Shown: positions 9,237 to 17,934 of the stretch, in pieces | Position numbering within the stretch: the first letter of the stretch is position 1 | How the letters are laid out: each line of letters starts with the position of its first letter | Origin: Paenibacillus sp. FSL R7-0337 | Lineage (GTDB): Bacteria; Bacillota; Bacilli; Paenibacillales; Paenibacillaceae | DNA length: 64,000 nucleotides | Assembly: GCF_037969875.1 (NCBI RefSeq) | Contig: NZ_CP150218.1 | Span: 7,650,112-7,714,111 of the forward strand | Direction of reading: 5' to 3' | Notes under the pieces: generated by a model | Database searches by the model: none | Told to the model about the DNA's origin: nothing | What the model saw: the letters and a program-made list of their open reading frames with translations, nothing else | Program-made: the position numbers and the translations under genes

Positions 9237-9301
9237 AAGATTTCCTCCTTTCAGCAGGAAACCGGTATTTGTGTTGCGGATTAAGGCGATGGCAGCTTCG
9301 T

Positions 9302-9676
9302 TCAGCGTATAGCTAGCTGCTCTCCTACGAAATGTGAATTATATTTGAGGGGAATCATCAGCAGCCGTTTCAGCAGAATGTAAATGAAGGGCAGCAGAGA
9401 TACACAGAGCAGCAGCCCGGGAGGTCCGGACTCCAGCGTCAGAGGGTTCTCATGGGGAGCAAGCCGGACGGCCTGGGCGTCATAAATCTGCATATGATGA
9501 ACGCGCACCGGCTGGGCCAGCTTATGCTCATAGCGGTCTAGACGGACAGAATGCATCTCAGGCTCTTGTTCATGCAGCATCTGGAGGGCCATGATCAGAA
9601 AAGTCAGCAGCAGTACCGGAAGGAACACAGCCTTCAGCAAATCCAGCAGCGACAGACGCATCCAATCTTTCCTCAT
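9302..9676 (-). CDS. Small hypothetical membrane protein
   Basis: 124 residues with two hydrophobic segments (about residues 12-30 and 88-108) and a polar loop of about 55 residues between them, so the loop probably faces outward. A GGGGGG ribosome site precedes the ATG. I do not recognise a family. It is the first gene of a two-gene unit with the YitT-like gene. Nothing in it suggests catalysis. Confidence 0.6.
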   Translation of the reverse strand: MRKDWMRLSLLDLLKAVFLPVLLLTFLIMALQMLHEQEPEMHSVRLDRYEHKLAQPVRVHHMQIYDAQAVRLAPHENPLTLESGPPGLLLCVSLLPFIYILLKRLLMIPLKYNSHFVGEQLAIR

Positions 9677-9869
9677 GAGAACCCCCCTTTTTTTGAAATA
9701 GAAGAATGTATTTATTTAAAGCATATCATAGGATCTTAGCAGGACCAAATATAATACGCTATTATTTCAAGGCCTACGACTGCGAAATAACGAAACCGGA
9801 GCTGCTACACTGCGTATTCTCTAGTAAATTGAACTTTTTGTGAAAAAAATATCGGAAGGAGCAGATAAT

Positions 9870-10295
9870 TTGCATAATGCAGGCGTATTTAACGGTTTGT
9901 ACCCGGCAGCGGCCAGCAGTCAGAGCGGATTTTTCACGGAGGGGCCGTTCTTGTTAAAGCTCATTCTGCTGCTGATCGCAGGCTTTGTTGCATATACCAT
10001 TTGGAGAGGGCTCAAGACCTGGATGACGAACCAGACCAGTCCTCTGCAATCAAGGGTCGTTACGGCAGTAGCCAAACGGACAGAGGTCTGGGGTGGAAGA
10101 GGTCATATGGGGACACATACGAGTTATTATGTGACCTTTGAATTCCATAATGGCAGCCGCAGAGAGCTTGAAGTGAAGCCAAAGGCGTACGCCATGATTG
10201 TGGAGGGGGACCGGGGAGAGCTGTCGTATCAGGGCAGCCGGTTCAAAGGGTTCGTGCGGGCGGGGATGCAGAGGGACAGTGGAGTCAGCAGGTGA
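9870..10295 (+). CDS. DUF2500 domain membrane-anchored protein
   Basis: 141 residues from TTG 9870, chosen because GGAAGGAG lies nine bases upstream; the GTG at 9840 has no site. One transmembrane helix (about 28-48) is followed by a compact beta domain: VAKRTEVWGGRG, YYVTFEFHNGSRRELEV, then EGDRGELSYQGSRFKGF. That order matches DUF2500, a family of small envelope proteins of unknown role. It stands alone, between divergent and convergent neighbours. Confidence 0.7.
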   Translation: MHNAGVFNGLYPAAASSQSGFFTEGPFLLKLILLLIAGFVAYTIWRGLKTWMTNQTSPLQSRVVTAVAKRTEVWGGRGHMGTHTSYYVTFEFHNGSRRELEVKPKAYAMIVEGDRGELSYQGSRFKGFVRAGMQRDSGVSR

Positions 10296-10360
10296 CTATT
10301 GACAGAGCATGCCTCCAAGAAGAGTAGGGAGTAACCTTTGGAATAATAATGATTTGAAGC

Positions 10361-10425
10361 AAAAAAATGCAAGGAAGTGAACCGGCCGCTATGTGAGCGA
10401 GCCCGGGCAAGCTTCCTTGCATTTA
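10361..10425. terminator. Bidirectional hairpin between DUF2500 and NlpC/P60 genes
   Basis: AAATGCAAGGAAG pairs with CTTCCTTGCATTT; the A-rich left flank gives a T run for the minus-strand gene. Confidence 0.75.
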
Positions 10426-10437
10426 TTGTGTCCGGGT

Positions 10438-11373
10438 CTAGAGCACGCGCTGCATGTGCAGAATTACGTTGCTCCAATATCCGCTGTCCAGCTCACTGAT
10501 CTGTACGCCAGGGTCACCCCAGGTGTGAATGAAATTCCCACCGCCGATGTAGATACCGACGTGACCAGGAACCGCGTCGCTCTCGAAACGTCCGGGTACG
10601 GTGAAGAAGATCAGATCGCCGGGCTCCAGCGCGCTGCGTGACACCCGTCTGCCGATGTTGTCCTGATCTTTGGCCAGCCGGGGCAGATCCACCCCGAACT
10701 TCTGAAAGACATGGCGTGTAAAGGACGAGCAGTCGAAGCGCTTGGTCTCTTCATAGGGTCCGGCGCCGAAATCGTAAGGTACCCCAAGAAACTTTTTGGC
10801 ATAGGAGACCAACTCGCCTGTGTCCACATTCGATACACTCTGAATCCGCAGCGGCTTCGGAGCTTCTGCCTTGGCGGAATCCTCTGTGCTCTCCCTGTCG
10901 GAAGGAGTCGCGATATTAATCTCGCCAGTAACGGGATTCCAGCCGACCTCAGTCTGTAGCAGCTTGGACAAGGCGGTAGGGGTGATATAGATTTGACCTT
11001 CACGGCGGACGGGGACATCGGGAAGGGTGATTTTCTGGCCCAATGAGAACACCTGGCTGGAATCCGGCCGCAGCATATACATGACATCACTATAGCCGAG
11101 CTTGGTATAGCCGCCGCTTGCCGTGTCATCCTTCATCCGGAAGCCGATGGAGGCGACAGCCGGTTTGAGCGGAATCCAGTACTTGCCTTCCTTGTCGGTA
11201 AAAGAATTCTTCTCATAGTAGCTGCCCGCAAAAGTTCCGGTTGGGGTCAGCGAGTTAACCTTGGGAGTGCTGTCCTTGCTGGTGTAGCTGCAGGCGGTTG
11301 TTCCCGTAATGGCGGTAACCAGGATAGCGGAGGACAATAACATTTTGCTTGTACGCAGATTGATTATTGGCAT
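10438..11373 (-). CDS. NlpC/P60 cell wall hydrolase lipoprotein with copper-amine-oxidase-like N-domain
   Basis: 311 residues. A lipoprotein signal ends in the lipobox TGTTAC-S near residue 28. Residues 50-170 form a stalk-type copper-amine-oxidase-like domain (EGKYWIPLKPAVASIGFRM, and QIYITPTALSKLL). The C-terminal 120 residues are NlpC/P60: FDCSSFTRHVF (catalytic Cys), DLIFF, and PGHVGIYIGGGNFIHT (catalytic His). It should cut peptidoglycan stem peptides outside the membrane. The ATG at 11373 has GGAG eight bases upstream; the longer frame (to 11448) has no site and would bury the signal peptide. Confidence 0.88.
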   Translation of the reverse strand: MPIINLRTSKMLLSSAILVTAITGTTACSYTSKDSTPKVNSLTPTGTFAGSYYEKNSFTDKEGKYWIPLKPAVASIGFRMKDDTASGGYTKLGYSDVMYMLRPDSSQVFSLGQKITLPDVPVRREGQIYITPTALSKLLQTEVGWNPVTGEINIATPSDRESTEDSAKAEAPKPLRIQSVSNVDTGELVSYAKKFLGVPYDFGAGPYEETKRFDCSSFTRHVFQKFGVDLPRLAKDQDNIGRRVSRSALEPGDLIFFTVPGRFESDAVPGHVGIYIGGGNFIHTWGDPGVQISELDSGYWSNVILHMQRVL

Positions 11374-11533
11374 TGGGCACGCTCCATTTTCAACTTTAAG
11401 GTAAGTTTGTGCAGGACCGCTTTTTTTATGTGCTGCAGGCTTTAGCAAACAATGTCAAGATAAACTGCAGATTGTTGAAGCGGGTGGACATTCATTGTGC
11501 GTATTTTGTAAAATATGGCCCCCACTTAAATGA

Positions 11534-11560
11534 TTGACGGGAAATCAACCTACATATAAT
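11534..11560 (+). promoter_or_regulatory. Promoter of the PF04392-type ABC importer operon
   Basis: TTGACG and TATAAT with a 15-bp spacer, slightly short. Transcription would start near 11,567 and give a leader of about 130 nt. The rest of the 325-bp gap from 11,374 holds only the ribosome site of the minus-strand gene and the leader described separately. Confidence 0.55.
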
Positions 11561-11566
11561 ATATGT

Positions 11567-11698
11567 TTAATAGATTCGGGGAGCGGATGGGGACAGGGTG
11601 CAGGCCTTCGCTTTAATGCTTTTAAAGATGAAAGCGATAATGCTGGACCGCTAGCCCAGGTTCTCGCGCTGAACCCGTACAAGAAGAGGGGTTATCTC
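11567..11698 (+). promoter_or_regulatory. Structured 5' leader of the ABC importer operon (unknown class)
   Basis: Nested pairings are visible. AGCGG (11582-11586) pairs with CCGCT (11648-11652). Inside it, TCGCTTT (11608-11614) pairs with AAAGCGA (11631-11637). GGTTC (11659-11663) pairs with GAACC (11671-11675) just before the ribosome site. The segment AATGCTGGACCGC resembles a T-box core with one base missing, but stem I and a specifier are not recognisable. A cis-regulatory RNA is an inference. Confidence 0.35.
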
Positions 11699-12775
11699 AT
11701 GAAGACAAAGAAGATTTGGATGGGGCTTAGTATGGCGTTGATGCTCGTTGCTGCCGGTTGCGGGAACAATAATGCTCCAGTGAAAAATAACGCGGGCACC
11801 GGAAATGCTCCGGCCGCAGCAACGGAAGCTCCAGCCTCGGGTGCAGGCTCAGGCGATGCCAAGTCCTACAAGATTGCTATCTCGCAATATGTTGAGCATC
11901 CGTCTCTGGACGCCACCCGCGAGGGATTCCTGGCTGCGCTGAAGGATGCAGGGATTGTCGAAGGGGAGAACCTGAAGGTGGATCTTCAGAACGCCCAGGC
12001 TGATCAGGCCAACAACCTGTCCATTGCCCAGAAGATTGCCGGCGACAAGAACGATCTGGTGCTGGGGATTGCGACACCTTCAGCTCAGGCAGTTGTTCAG
12101 AAAGTGAAGGACACTCCGATTCTATTCGCTGCGGTAACCGACCCTCTCGATGCCAAGATTGTCAGTGATCTGGAGCATCCCGGAGGCAATGTGTCCGGCG
12201 CATCGGATACCAATCCGGAGTCGATTACCCGCCTGATGAACTTCATTGCCACGCAATTTCCCAAGGTGAAGAAGCTGGGCCTGGTCATTAATGAAGGAGA
12301 GCCGAATGCTGTAGTTATGGCGGATATCGCCAAAGGTGAGCTGGACAAGCACGGGATTGAGCTGGTGAAGGCGGCGATTACCAATACTTCGGAAGTGAAG
12401 CAGGCTGCAGAATCGCTTGTAGGGCGTGTAGATGCGCTGTACATTACGCTTGATAACTCCGTTGTCAGCGGTGTAGACTCGATTATCCAGACGGCTAATG
12501 ACAACAAGCTTCCGTTCTTCTCGGCAGACCGTGATACGGTGGAGAAGGGTGCTTTTGCTACAGTAGGCTTCAAATACTATGATCATGGCTATCAGGTCGG
12601 CCAAATGGCGGTAGAAGTGCTTAAGAACGGAAAGAGTCCCGGTGATATGAAGGTGACGATGCAGGAGAAGCTGGACTTGGTCCTTAACCTCAAGGCAGCG
12701 GCAGCACAGGGAATTGAAGTGACCGATGCCATGAAGGCTGAAGTGGCTGACCCGGGCAATAATATTATTCAATAA
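11699..12775 (+). CDS. ABC transporter substrate-binding lipoprotein (PF04392, TrpX-like)
   Basis: 358 residues. Signal peptide with lipobox VAAGC, a short Asn/Ala/Gly linker, then a type-I periplasmic-binding fold: YKIAISQYVEHPSLDATREG, GIATPSAQAVVQKVKDTPILFAAVTDPL, and the C-terminal LNLKAAAAQGI. This is the ABC_sub_bind family; one studied branch binds tryptophan (TrpX) and others remain unassigned, so the substrate is open. The ATG at 11699 directly precedes the signal sequence and has AGAGGGG upstream. Permease and ATPase genes follow. Confidence 0.88.
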   Translation: MKTKKIWMGLSMALMLVAAGCGNNNAPVKNNAGTGNAPAAATEAPASGAGSGDAKSYKIAISQYVEHPSLDATREGFLAALKDAGIVEGENLKVDLQNAQADQANNLSIAQKIAGDKNDLVLGIATPSAQAVVQKVKDTPILFAAVTDPLDAKIVSDLEHPGGNVSGASDTNPESITRLMNFIATQFPKVKKLGLVINEGEPNAVVMADIAKGELDKHGIELVKAAITNTSEVKQAAESLVGRVDALYITLDNSVVSGVDSIIQTANDNKLPFFSADRDTVEKGAFATVGFKYYDHGYQVGQMAVEVLKNGKSPGDMKVTMQEKLDLVLNLKAAAAQGIEVTDAMKAEVADPGNNIIQ

Positions 12776-12794
12776 CCTATAGAGTTCATAAACA

Positions 12795-12818
12795 GGGCGC
12801 GTCCGAGGGTGGGCGCCC
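12795..12818 (+). terminator. Intraoperonic hairpin after the binding-protein gene
   Basis: GGGCGC pairs with GCGCCC, followed by only CTTTG. Such partial terminators or mRNA-stabilising hairpins often raise binding-protein expression over the permease. Confidence 0.5.
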
Positions 12819-12845
12819 TTTGCCGCTTGAGGGAGGAAGTCAGCA

Positions 12846-13775
12846 ATGTATAATTCATTAATCGGGGCTCTGGAAATGGGCCTGCTCTACGCATTCATGG
12901 CACTTGGGGTGTATATTACCTTCCGTATTCTGGATTTTCCCGATCTGACGGTGGATGGAAGCTTTACAACCGGCGGCGCGATTGCTGCAGTGATGATCAG
13001 TAGCGGTTACTCTCCATTACTGGCGACTCTGTGTGCACTGCTCGGCGGAATGGCGGCAGGAATGTGTACCGGTCTGCTCCATACCAAAGGTAAAATCAAC
13101 GGCCTGTTATCAGGGATTCTGATGATGATAGCCCTGTATTCGATCAATCTGCGGATTCTGGTGAAGCCGAATGTCTCCGTGATGGGGGAGGATACGTTAT
13201 TCAGCTCCATTAATCCTCTGCTGGTTATGCCTTTTATCGTCGTGCTGGTCAAAATCCTGATGGATCTGTTCTTGCGCACTGATCTGGGGCTGGCCCTGCG
13301 GGCCACCGGCGATAACTCGCGGATGATCCGCAGCTTCGGAGTGAACACTGATACAACAACCATTATGGGAATCAGCCTGTCGAACGGGCTGGTGGCGCTC
13401 TCGGGCGCATTGATCGCCCAGTATTCTTCCTTCGCCGATGCTTCAATGGGGATAGGGATGATTGTCATCGGGCTTGCATCGGTGATTATCGGGGAAGCGC
13501 TCTTCGGTGCGAAGAACGTCTTCCGGGCGACACTGGCTGTATTGCTTGGCTCAATCGTGTACCGGATCGTCGTCGCTCTGGCACTCCGGGTATCTTGGCT
13601 TAAGGCTTCCGACCTCAAGCTGATCACCGCAATTATCGTTATTATTGCGCTCGTCTTCCCGTCGGTTCAGCGGTATGTGAAGCAGAAGAGCACGGCCCGC
13701 AGACGGACCGCAGAGCTTGCTGAGCTGGCTCAGCGCAGTAAGCAGAGAGGAGGGGCCGCTAATGTTGAAGCTTGA
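12846..13775 (+). CDS. ABC transporter permease (branched-chain/TrpY-like)
   Basis: 309 residues, eight or nine hydrophobic segments. FRILDFPDLTVDGSFTTGGA near the N-terminus, LRATGDNSRMIRSFGVN as the cytoplasmic coupling loop, and MGIGMIVIGLASVIIGEAL are typical of the BPD_transp_2 permeases paired with PF04392 binding proteins. GGGAGGAAG precedes the ATG. The last 14 bases overlap the ATPase gene, which implies coupled translation. Confidence 0.9.
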   Translation: MYNSLIGALEMGLLYAFMALGVYITFRILDFPDLTVDGSFTTGGAIAAVMISSGYSPLLATLCALLGGMAAGMCTGLLHTKGKINGLLSGILMMIALYSINLRILVKPNVSVMGEDTLFSSINPLLVMPFIVVLVKILMDLFLRTDLGLALRATGDNSRMIRSFGVNTDTTTIMGISLSNGLVALSGALIAQYSSFADASMGIGMIVIGLASVIIGEALFGAKNVFRATLAVLLGSIVYRIVVALALRVSWLKASDLKLITAIIVIIALVFPSVQRYVKQKSTARRRTAELAELAQRSKQRGGAANVEA

Positions 13776-14556
13776 TAATGTATGTAAGCTGTTCAACCCC
13801 GGCTCACCGGATGAGAAGGTCGCGCTGCTGGGAATTGATCTTGAACTGAACGCCGGGGATTTCGTAACGATTATCGGCAGTAACGGTGCCGGCAAATCTA
13901 CGCTGATGAATATTATCTCAGGCGTGATGAAGCCCGATCTGGGGGAAGCGCGTATTGAGGGCAGCTCGATCAGCCATCTGGCGGAATACCAGCGCGCACG
14001 CTGGATCGGCCGGGTCTTCCAGGACCCGATGGCCGGGACTGCTCCGCATATGACGATTGAGGAGAACCTGGCTATGGCCTACAAGCGGGGCAAGCCCCGC
14101 GGGCTGTCCTTGGGTGTCAACGCGCAGAGACGTACGCTGTTCCGCGAACAGCTCAGCCGCCTGGGCATCGGCCTCGAGGACCGGCTCCGGGCCAAGGTGG
14201 GGCTGCTCTCGGGAGGCGAGCGTCAGGCGCTGAGCCTGCTGATGGCAACCTTCACCCAGCCGCAGATTCTGCTGCTGGATGAGCATACAGCCGCGCTTGA
14301 CCCATCGCGCGCGGAGCTAATCACCACCCTTACGGAAACCATTGTCCGTGAGATGAAGCTGACTACGCTGATGGTTACCCATAACATGGATCAGGCGATC
14401 CGGCTGGGCAACCGGCTTATCATGATGGATAAAGGGTCGATCATCCTCGATTTCGATGAGACACGCAAGAAGGATCTGACGGTAGAGCGTCTGCTTGGCG
14501 AATTCGAAGCGATCAGCGGCCATAAGCTGGCTGACGACCGGATGATGCTGGGCTGA
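13762..14556 (+). CDS. ABC transporter ATP-binding protein
   Basis: 264 residues with Walker A GSNGAGKST (about residue 38), Q-loop FQDPMAG, signature LSGGERQALSL, Walker B ILLLDEHTAALD and the switch His in VTHNMDQAI. GAGGAGGGG precedes the ATG inside the permease gene. The Walker B continues DEH rather than DEP, normal for this subfamily. It completes the importer begun at 11,699. Confidence 0.92.
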   Translation: MLKLDNVCKLFNPGSPDEKVALLGIDLELNAGDFVTIIGSNGAGKSTLMNIISGVMKPDLGEARIEGSSISHLAEYQRARWIGRVFQDPMAGTAPHMTIEENLAMAYKRGKPRGLSLGVNAQRRTLFREQLSRLGIGLEDRLRAKVGLLSGGERQALSLLMATFTQPQILLLDEHTAALDPSRAELITTLTETIVREMKLTTLMVTHNMDQAIRLGNRLIMMDKGSIILDFDETRKKDLTVERLLGEFEAISGHKLADDRMMLG

Positions 14557-14584
14557 TTTTGGATCATTATTCTTTAGCGTTAAG

Positions 14585-14628
14585 GCTTGATCTGACGCCG
14601 GTTCAACCGGCACGGGTCAAGCTTTTTT
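14585..14628 (+). terminator. Terminator of the ABC importer operon
   Basis: GCTTGA pairs with TCAAGC, with an inner perfect GCCGGTT/AACCGGC stem, followed by TTTTTT. Confidence 0.85.
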
Positions 14629-14663
14629 GAAATATAAAAATTTATATGTTTCACGCTATAACT

Positions 14664-14740
14664 TATCCTTCTATTTCTCACTGAAACGGTACCGTCCTTT
14701 AAAAGGACGGCGCAGCCGTTTCCGTTTTCCATTTCAGGCG
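14664..14740. repeat. Imperfect palindrome, copy 2 of a dispersed repeat
   Basis: CTTCTATTTCTCACTGAAACGG closely matches the left half of the palindrome at 2,637. GAAACGG (14683) pairs with CCGTTTC (to 14722), and an inner CCGTCCTTT/AAAGGACGG stem is perfect. It lies in the gap between two operons, outside any gene. Confidence 0.65.
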
Positions 14741-14831
14741 CTATGTTCCGATTCACTTCCGGGTATGAGAGGTAAAGTTAAGGGAAAGAACATAACTTGA
14801 ACATCAAACACCAATGGAGGCGACTGCACAT

Positions 14832-15623
14832 ATGACTGCGAAGAAACTGGAAGGCAAGGTAGCGATTGTTACAGGAGGCGGCTCGGGTATCGGCCGGGCA
14901 TCTGTGCTGGAGTTCGCCAGAAGCGGAGCCAAGGTGGCACTTCTGGACCGGACGGTGGAGAATGCGGAGAAGGTGGCCGCTCAGATCAAGCAGGAGGGCG
15001 GAGAAGCCGCAGTGTTTGAATGCGACATTGCTGATCCGCAGCAGGTGGAGCATGCCGTGAACCAGGTAGTGGATAAGTGGGGACAGCTGGATGTGGTCTT
15101 CGCCAATGCCGGGATCAACGGCGCCATGACACCGATTGAGACGATGGACATCGAGTCCTGGGACCAGACGATTCAGATTAATCTGCGGGGCACCTTCGCC
15201 ACCGTCAAATATGCGATTCCCCATCTCAAGGAGAAGGGCGGTAGCATTCTGATCAACAGCTCGATTAACGGCAACCGGGTATTCTCCAATGTCGGGTTCT
15301 CTGCATATAGTACAACCAAGGCGGGGCAGGTGGCTTTTATGAAGATGGCTGCGCTTGAGCTGGCCCAGTACAAGATTCGTGTAAACGCTATCTGTCCGGG
15401 AGCCATTACCACGAATATAGATGATAATACCTATCCTTCGGATGATCTTAAGGAAGTGCAGATTGAAGTGGAGTTCCCGGATGGCGGGCAGCCGCTGGAG
15501 AAAGGGCCGGGGCGACCAGATCAGGTGGCCAAGCTTGCGTTGTTCCTGGCTTCTGACGATTCTGATCATATCACCGGTACGGAAATCTACTGTGACGGAG
15601 CAGAATCGCTTCTGCACGGCTAA
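14832..15623 (+). CDS. Short-chain dehydrogenase/reductase
   Basis: 263 residues, classical SDR. The cofactor loop TGGGSGIGRA is followed by an acidic Asp after beta-2 (ALLDRT), which predicts NAD rather than NADP. Other motifs are NAGIN, the catalytic Ser in INSSING, YSTTKAGQ with the catalytic Tyr and Lys, and CPGAI. The ATG at 14832 is chosen because GGAGG lies 11 bases upstream; the earlier in-frame ATG overlaps that site. It is monocistronic. The substrate cannot be inferred. Confidence 0.9.
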   Translation: MTAKKLEGKVAIVTGGGSGIGRASVLEFARSGAKVALLDRTVENAEKVAAQIKQEGGEAAVFECDIADPQQVEHAVNQVVDKWGQLDVVFANAGINGAMTPIETMDIESWDQTIQINLRGTFATVKYAIPHLKEKGGSILINSSINGNRVFSNVGFSAYSTTKAGQVAFMKMAALELAQYKIRVNAICPGAITTNIDDNTYPSDDLKEVQIEVEFPDGGQPLEKGPGRPDQVAKLALFLASDDSDHITGTEIYCDGAESLLHG

Positions 15624-15677
15624 TCCTTCTATAAGTCACTCATCGCTCATATGATGGGATAAGTGAGGTCTTCTCTG

Positions 15678-15763
15678 AAGCGGACGATGTTCCTTGCCGG
15701 GGCCTCAGGCAGTACTGCCTGAAGCTCCCGGTTAGCGGGGATAGGCGTCCGTTTCTTTTTTTG
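15678..15763 (+). terminator. Long hairpin terminator after the SDR gene
   Basis: Outer GAAGCGGACG/CGTCCGTTTC, middle CCGGG/CCCGG and a perfect inner palindrome TCAGGCAGTACTGCCTGA, then TTTTTTT. The outer arms resemble the arms of the palindromes at 2,637 and 14,664. Confidence 0.75.
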
Positions 15764-15857
15764 AACAGGGGGCAGAAAATTTCAGTAAAGATTGCAGCGT
15801 ATTTCAGGTATACTGATTCTATGTGCCATGACGGGCGAGAAAGGAGGAAAATAAATT

Positions 15858-16586
15858 ATGAATATGGACCTGCTGCATACAGAATCAATCATTAAGCTGC
15901 TGGTGGCCATGCTGTTCGGGCTGTTCATCGGCATTGACCGCCAATTGAAACAGAAACCGCTGGGAATCCGGACCAGTATGGTCATCAGCATCGCCAGCTG
16001 TCTGGTTACCCTGGTATCTATTCACGCGTATGACAAATTCGGTGGACCGGAGCATCCGAGCATGGACCCGATGCGTCTGGCGGCGCAGATCGTCAGCGGC
16101 ATCGGTTTTTTGGGGGCGGGTGTCATTCTGCGCAGAGGCGGAGATGCCATCTCCGGGCTGACCTCGGCGGCGCTGATCTGGACGGCTTCCGGCATCGGGA
16201 TTGCGGTCGGAGCGGGCTTTTTTGTAGAGGCGGGTTATGCGGTTATACTGCTTATGTTCGCGGTTAACGCTGTACCTCATCTGATCAAGGCCATCGGACC
16301 TGAGGTGCTGAACAAGCACGAGATCTCCATCAAAATCATTATGGAACCCAACTATATCCTGACGGATGTCATCCAGAAGATTGAGCAACGGAATGTCATG
16401 ACCGACCAGCGCAAAACGCGCAAAACCGGCCGGACCATCCGGCGGATGAAGATCAAGGATCTCGATGATGGCAGGCAAATGATCGATATGGTCGTCTCTG
16501 CGCCAGACAAGGATTATGCTACGGAAATCTATTATGATGTCAAAAAAATCGAGCATGTCATGAGTGTCGAAGTGGAGCAGCTGTAA
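15858..16586 (+). CDS. MgtC/SapB family membrane protein
   Basis: 242 residues. Four or five transmembrane segments fill the first 150 residues, including IKLLVAMLFGLFIGIDRQLK, GIRTSMVISIASCLVTL and GIGFLGAGVILRRG, which are the MgtC/SapB signature. A soluble ACT-like C-terminal domain of about 90 residues follows. MgtC-type proteins are linked to magnesium limitation and inhibition of ATP synthase in pathogens; in soil Firmicutes the role is unsettled. AAGGAGG precedes the ATG. Confidence 0.9.
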   Translation: MNMDLLHTESIIKLLVAMLFGLFIGIDRQLKQKPLGIRTSMVISIASCLVTLVSIHAYDKFGGPEHPSMDPMRLAAQIVSGIGFLGAGVILRRGGDAISGLTSAALIWTASGIGIAVGAGFFVEAGYAVILLMFAVNAVPHLIKAIGPEVLNKHEISIKIIMEPNYILTDVIQKIEQRNVMTDQRKTRKTGRTIRRMKIKDLDDGRQMIDMVVSAPDKDYATEIYYDVKKIEHVMSVEVEQL

Positions 16587-16668
16587 AAATGGCATGTCTC
16601 CATTCCGGCAGATGTGGTACTCTATCTATGAGAGAGTCATTTTGAACATATGGAAGGGGATTAATGTA

Positions 16669-17661
16669 ATGACATCGATTACAGCATTTGAAGGACACTA
16701 TGAGGGCGAAGCTGCTGTCTGGCTGAAGGCTGGCCGTTATGAAGCGGCTATTCTGCCGGGCATCGGCGGGAATCTGATCTGCTTCCGTGATACTGAGAGC
16801 GGTTACCGTTTCCTGCATGAGCCGGGCGCGGAGGAGATGGAAGCATTCAAGGCGAACCCGGGCATTCACGGCATTCCTGTGCTATTTCCGCCTAACCGCT
16901 ATGAGGATGGAGAGTTCCCTTGGAACGGACAGACCTACCACCTGCCAGTCAATGAAGCTAAGACCGGCAATCATCTGCACGGCTTCCTACATACAGCTGC
17001 ATGGGAGGTAGAGGAATTCGGCACCGGCAAAAGTGAAAGCTTCGTCACTGTAGCTATTAAGGTGGATGAGAATCATCCGTCCTATCAGTACCTGCCGTTC
17101 AAATACACGGTCAAGCTGCGCTACTCGCTCGGTGAAAGCGGCCTGTCCCAGCAGCTGCTGGTCCACAATGACGGCGATGTGCTGATGCCTTGCCTGCTGG
17201 CGTTCCATACGGCTATTAATGCTCCATTCGCACCAGGCAGCAGCGCGCAGGATTACCGTGTTAAGCTGACGATTGGCGAACGTTGGGAGCTTAATGAGCG
17301 GATGCTGCCAACCGGTAAATTCCAGGAGCTGACGGCCGATGAGGTGGCTCTGCGCGGCGAAGGATTGTATCCGTTCTACGCGTCGATGGACAACCACTAT
17401 ACTGCAGCCGCCCAGAATGGACGGAACCGGATGGAGCTTACCGACAGTAAGGCTGGAGTTACGCTGGTGTATGATGTGGGCACCTCGTATAAGCAATGGA
17501 TGATCTGGAACAACGGCGCGACCGAAGGCTTCTTCTGCCCTGAACCGCAGATCAACCTGGTGAATGCGCCGAAGGTGGATCTGCCTGCTGATGACATCGG
17601 TTTGTTCGGGCTGGAGCCTGGGGAATATTGGGAGGAGAGCAGCCGGATATACGTGAAGTAG
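16669..17661 (+). CDS. Aldose 1-epimerase family protein
   Basis: 330 residues, galactose-mutarotase-like beta-sandwich. GIPVLFPPNR, then NHLHGFLHTAAWEV (catalytic-type His), LAFHTAIN with the second His, and a C-terminal WNNGATEGFFCPEPQ (Glu base) match the family. The ATG at 16669 follows GGAAGGGGA at nine bases; the upstream frame extension contains no site. It stands alone after mgtC-like, so whether it interconverts a free sugar or a phosphorylated one is unknown. Confidence 0.85.
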   Translation: MTSITAFEGHYEGEAAVWLKAGRYEAAILPGIGGNLICFRDTESGYRFLHEPGAEEMEAFKANPGIHGIPVLFPPNRYEDGEFPWNGQTYHLPVNEAKTGNHLHGFLHTAAWEVEEFGTGKSESFVTVAIKVDENHPSYQYLPFKYTVKLRYSLGESGLSQQLLVHNDGDVLMPCLLAFHTAINAPFAPGSSAQDYRVKLTIGERWELNERMLPTGKFQELTADEVALRGEGLYPFYASMDNHYTAAAQNGRNRMELTDSKAGVTLVYDVGTSYKQWMIWNNGATEGFFCPEPQINLVNAPKVDLPADDIGLFGLEPGEYWEESSRIYVK

Positions 17662-17811
17662 GCTTAGGCTCGGGCGTCATTCCGGTGAATATTTGGACTT
17701 CCGGCCGCTGCCGCTCCTACAGTTCCAAAATTCCCCTCCAATCCTTTGGCCTAATTAAGTTATTATCCTTTTCAGTCTATCCCGCTGGGATGAGAGTAGA
17801 AAATAGAGAAC

Positions 17812-17850
17812 AGAGCAGCGTCTGAAATTTGGATGCTGCTCTCTTTTTTG
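17812..17850 (+). terminator. Terminator after the aldose epimerase gene
   Basis: AGAGCAGCGTC pairs with GATGCTGCTCT, then CTTTTTT. The preceding 150 bases show no gene. Confidence 0.8.
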
Positions 17851-17934
17851 TAGCGGTGTGCCCAATTGGATGCTAAATTTTAAGGCGGTTTTAAGCTAAA
17901 AGGCGTATACTACTCCTTTAACAGTTAGGAGTGA

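Noticed and set aside
11567..11698. TPP riboswitch in the importer leader
   Set aside because: The conserved CUGAGA element is missing, and the GATAATGC resemblance alone is too weak.
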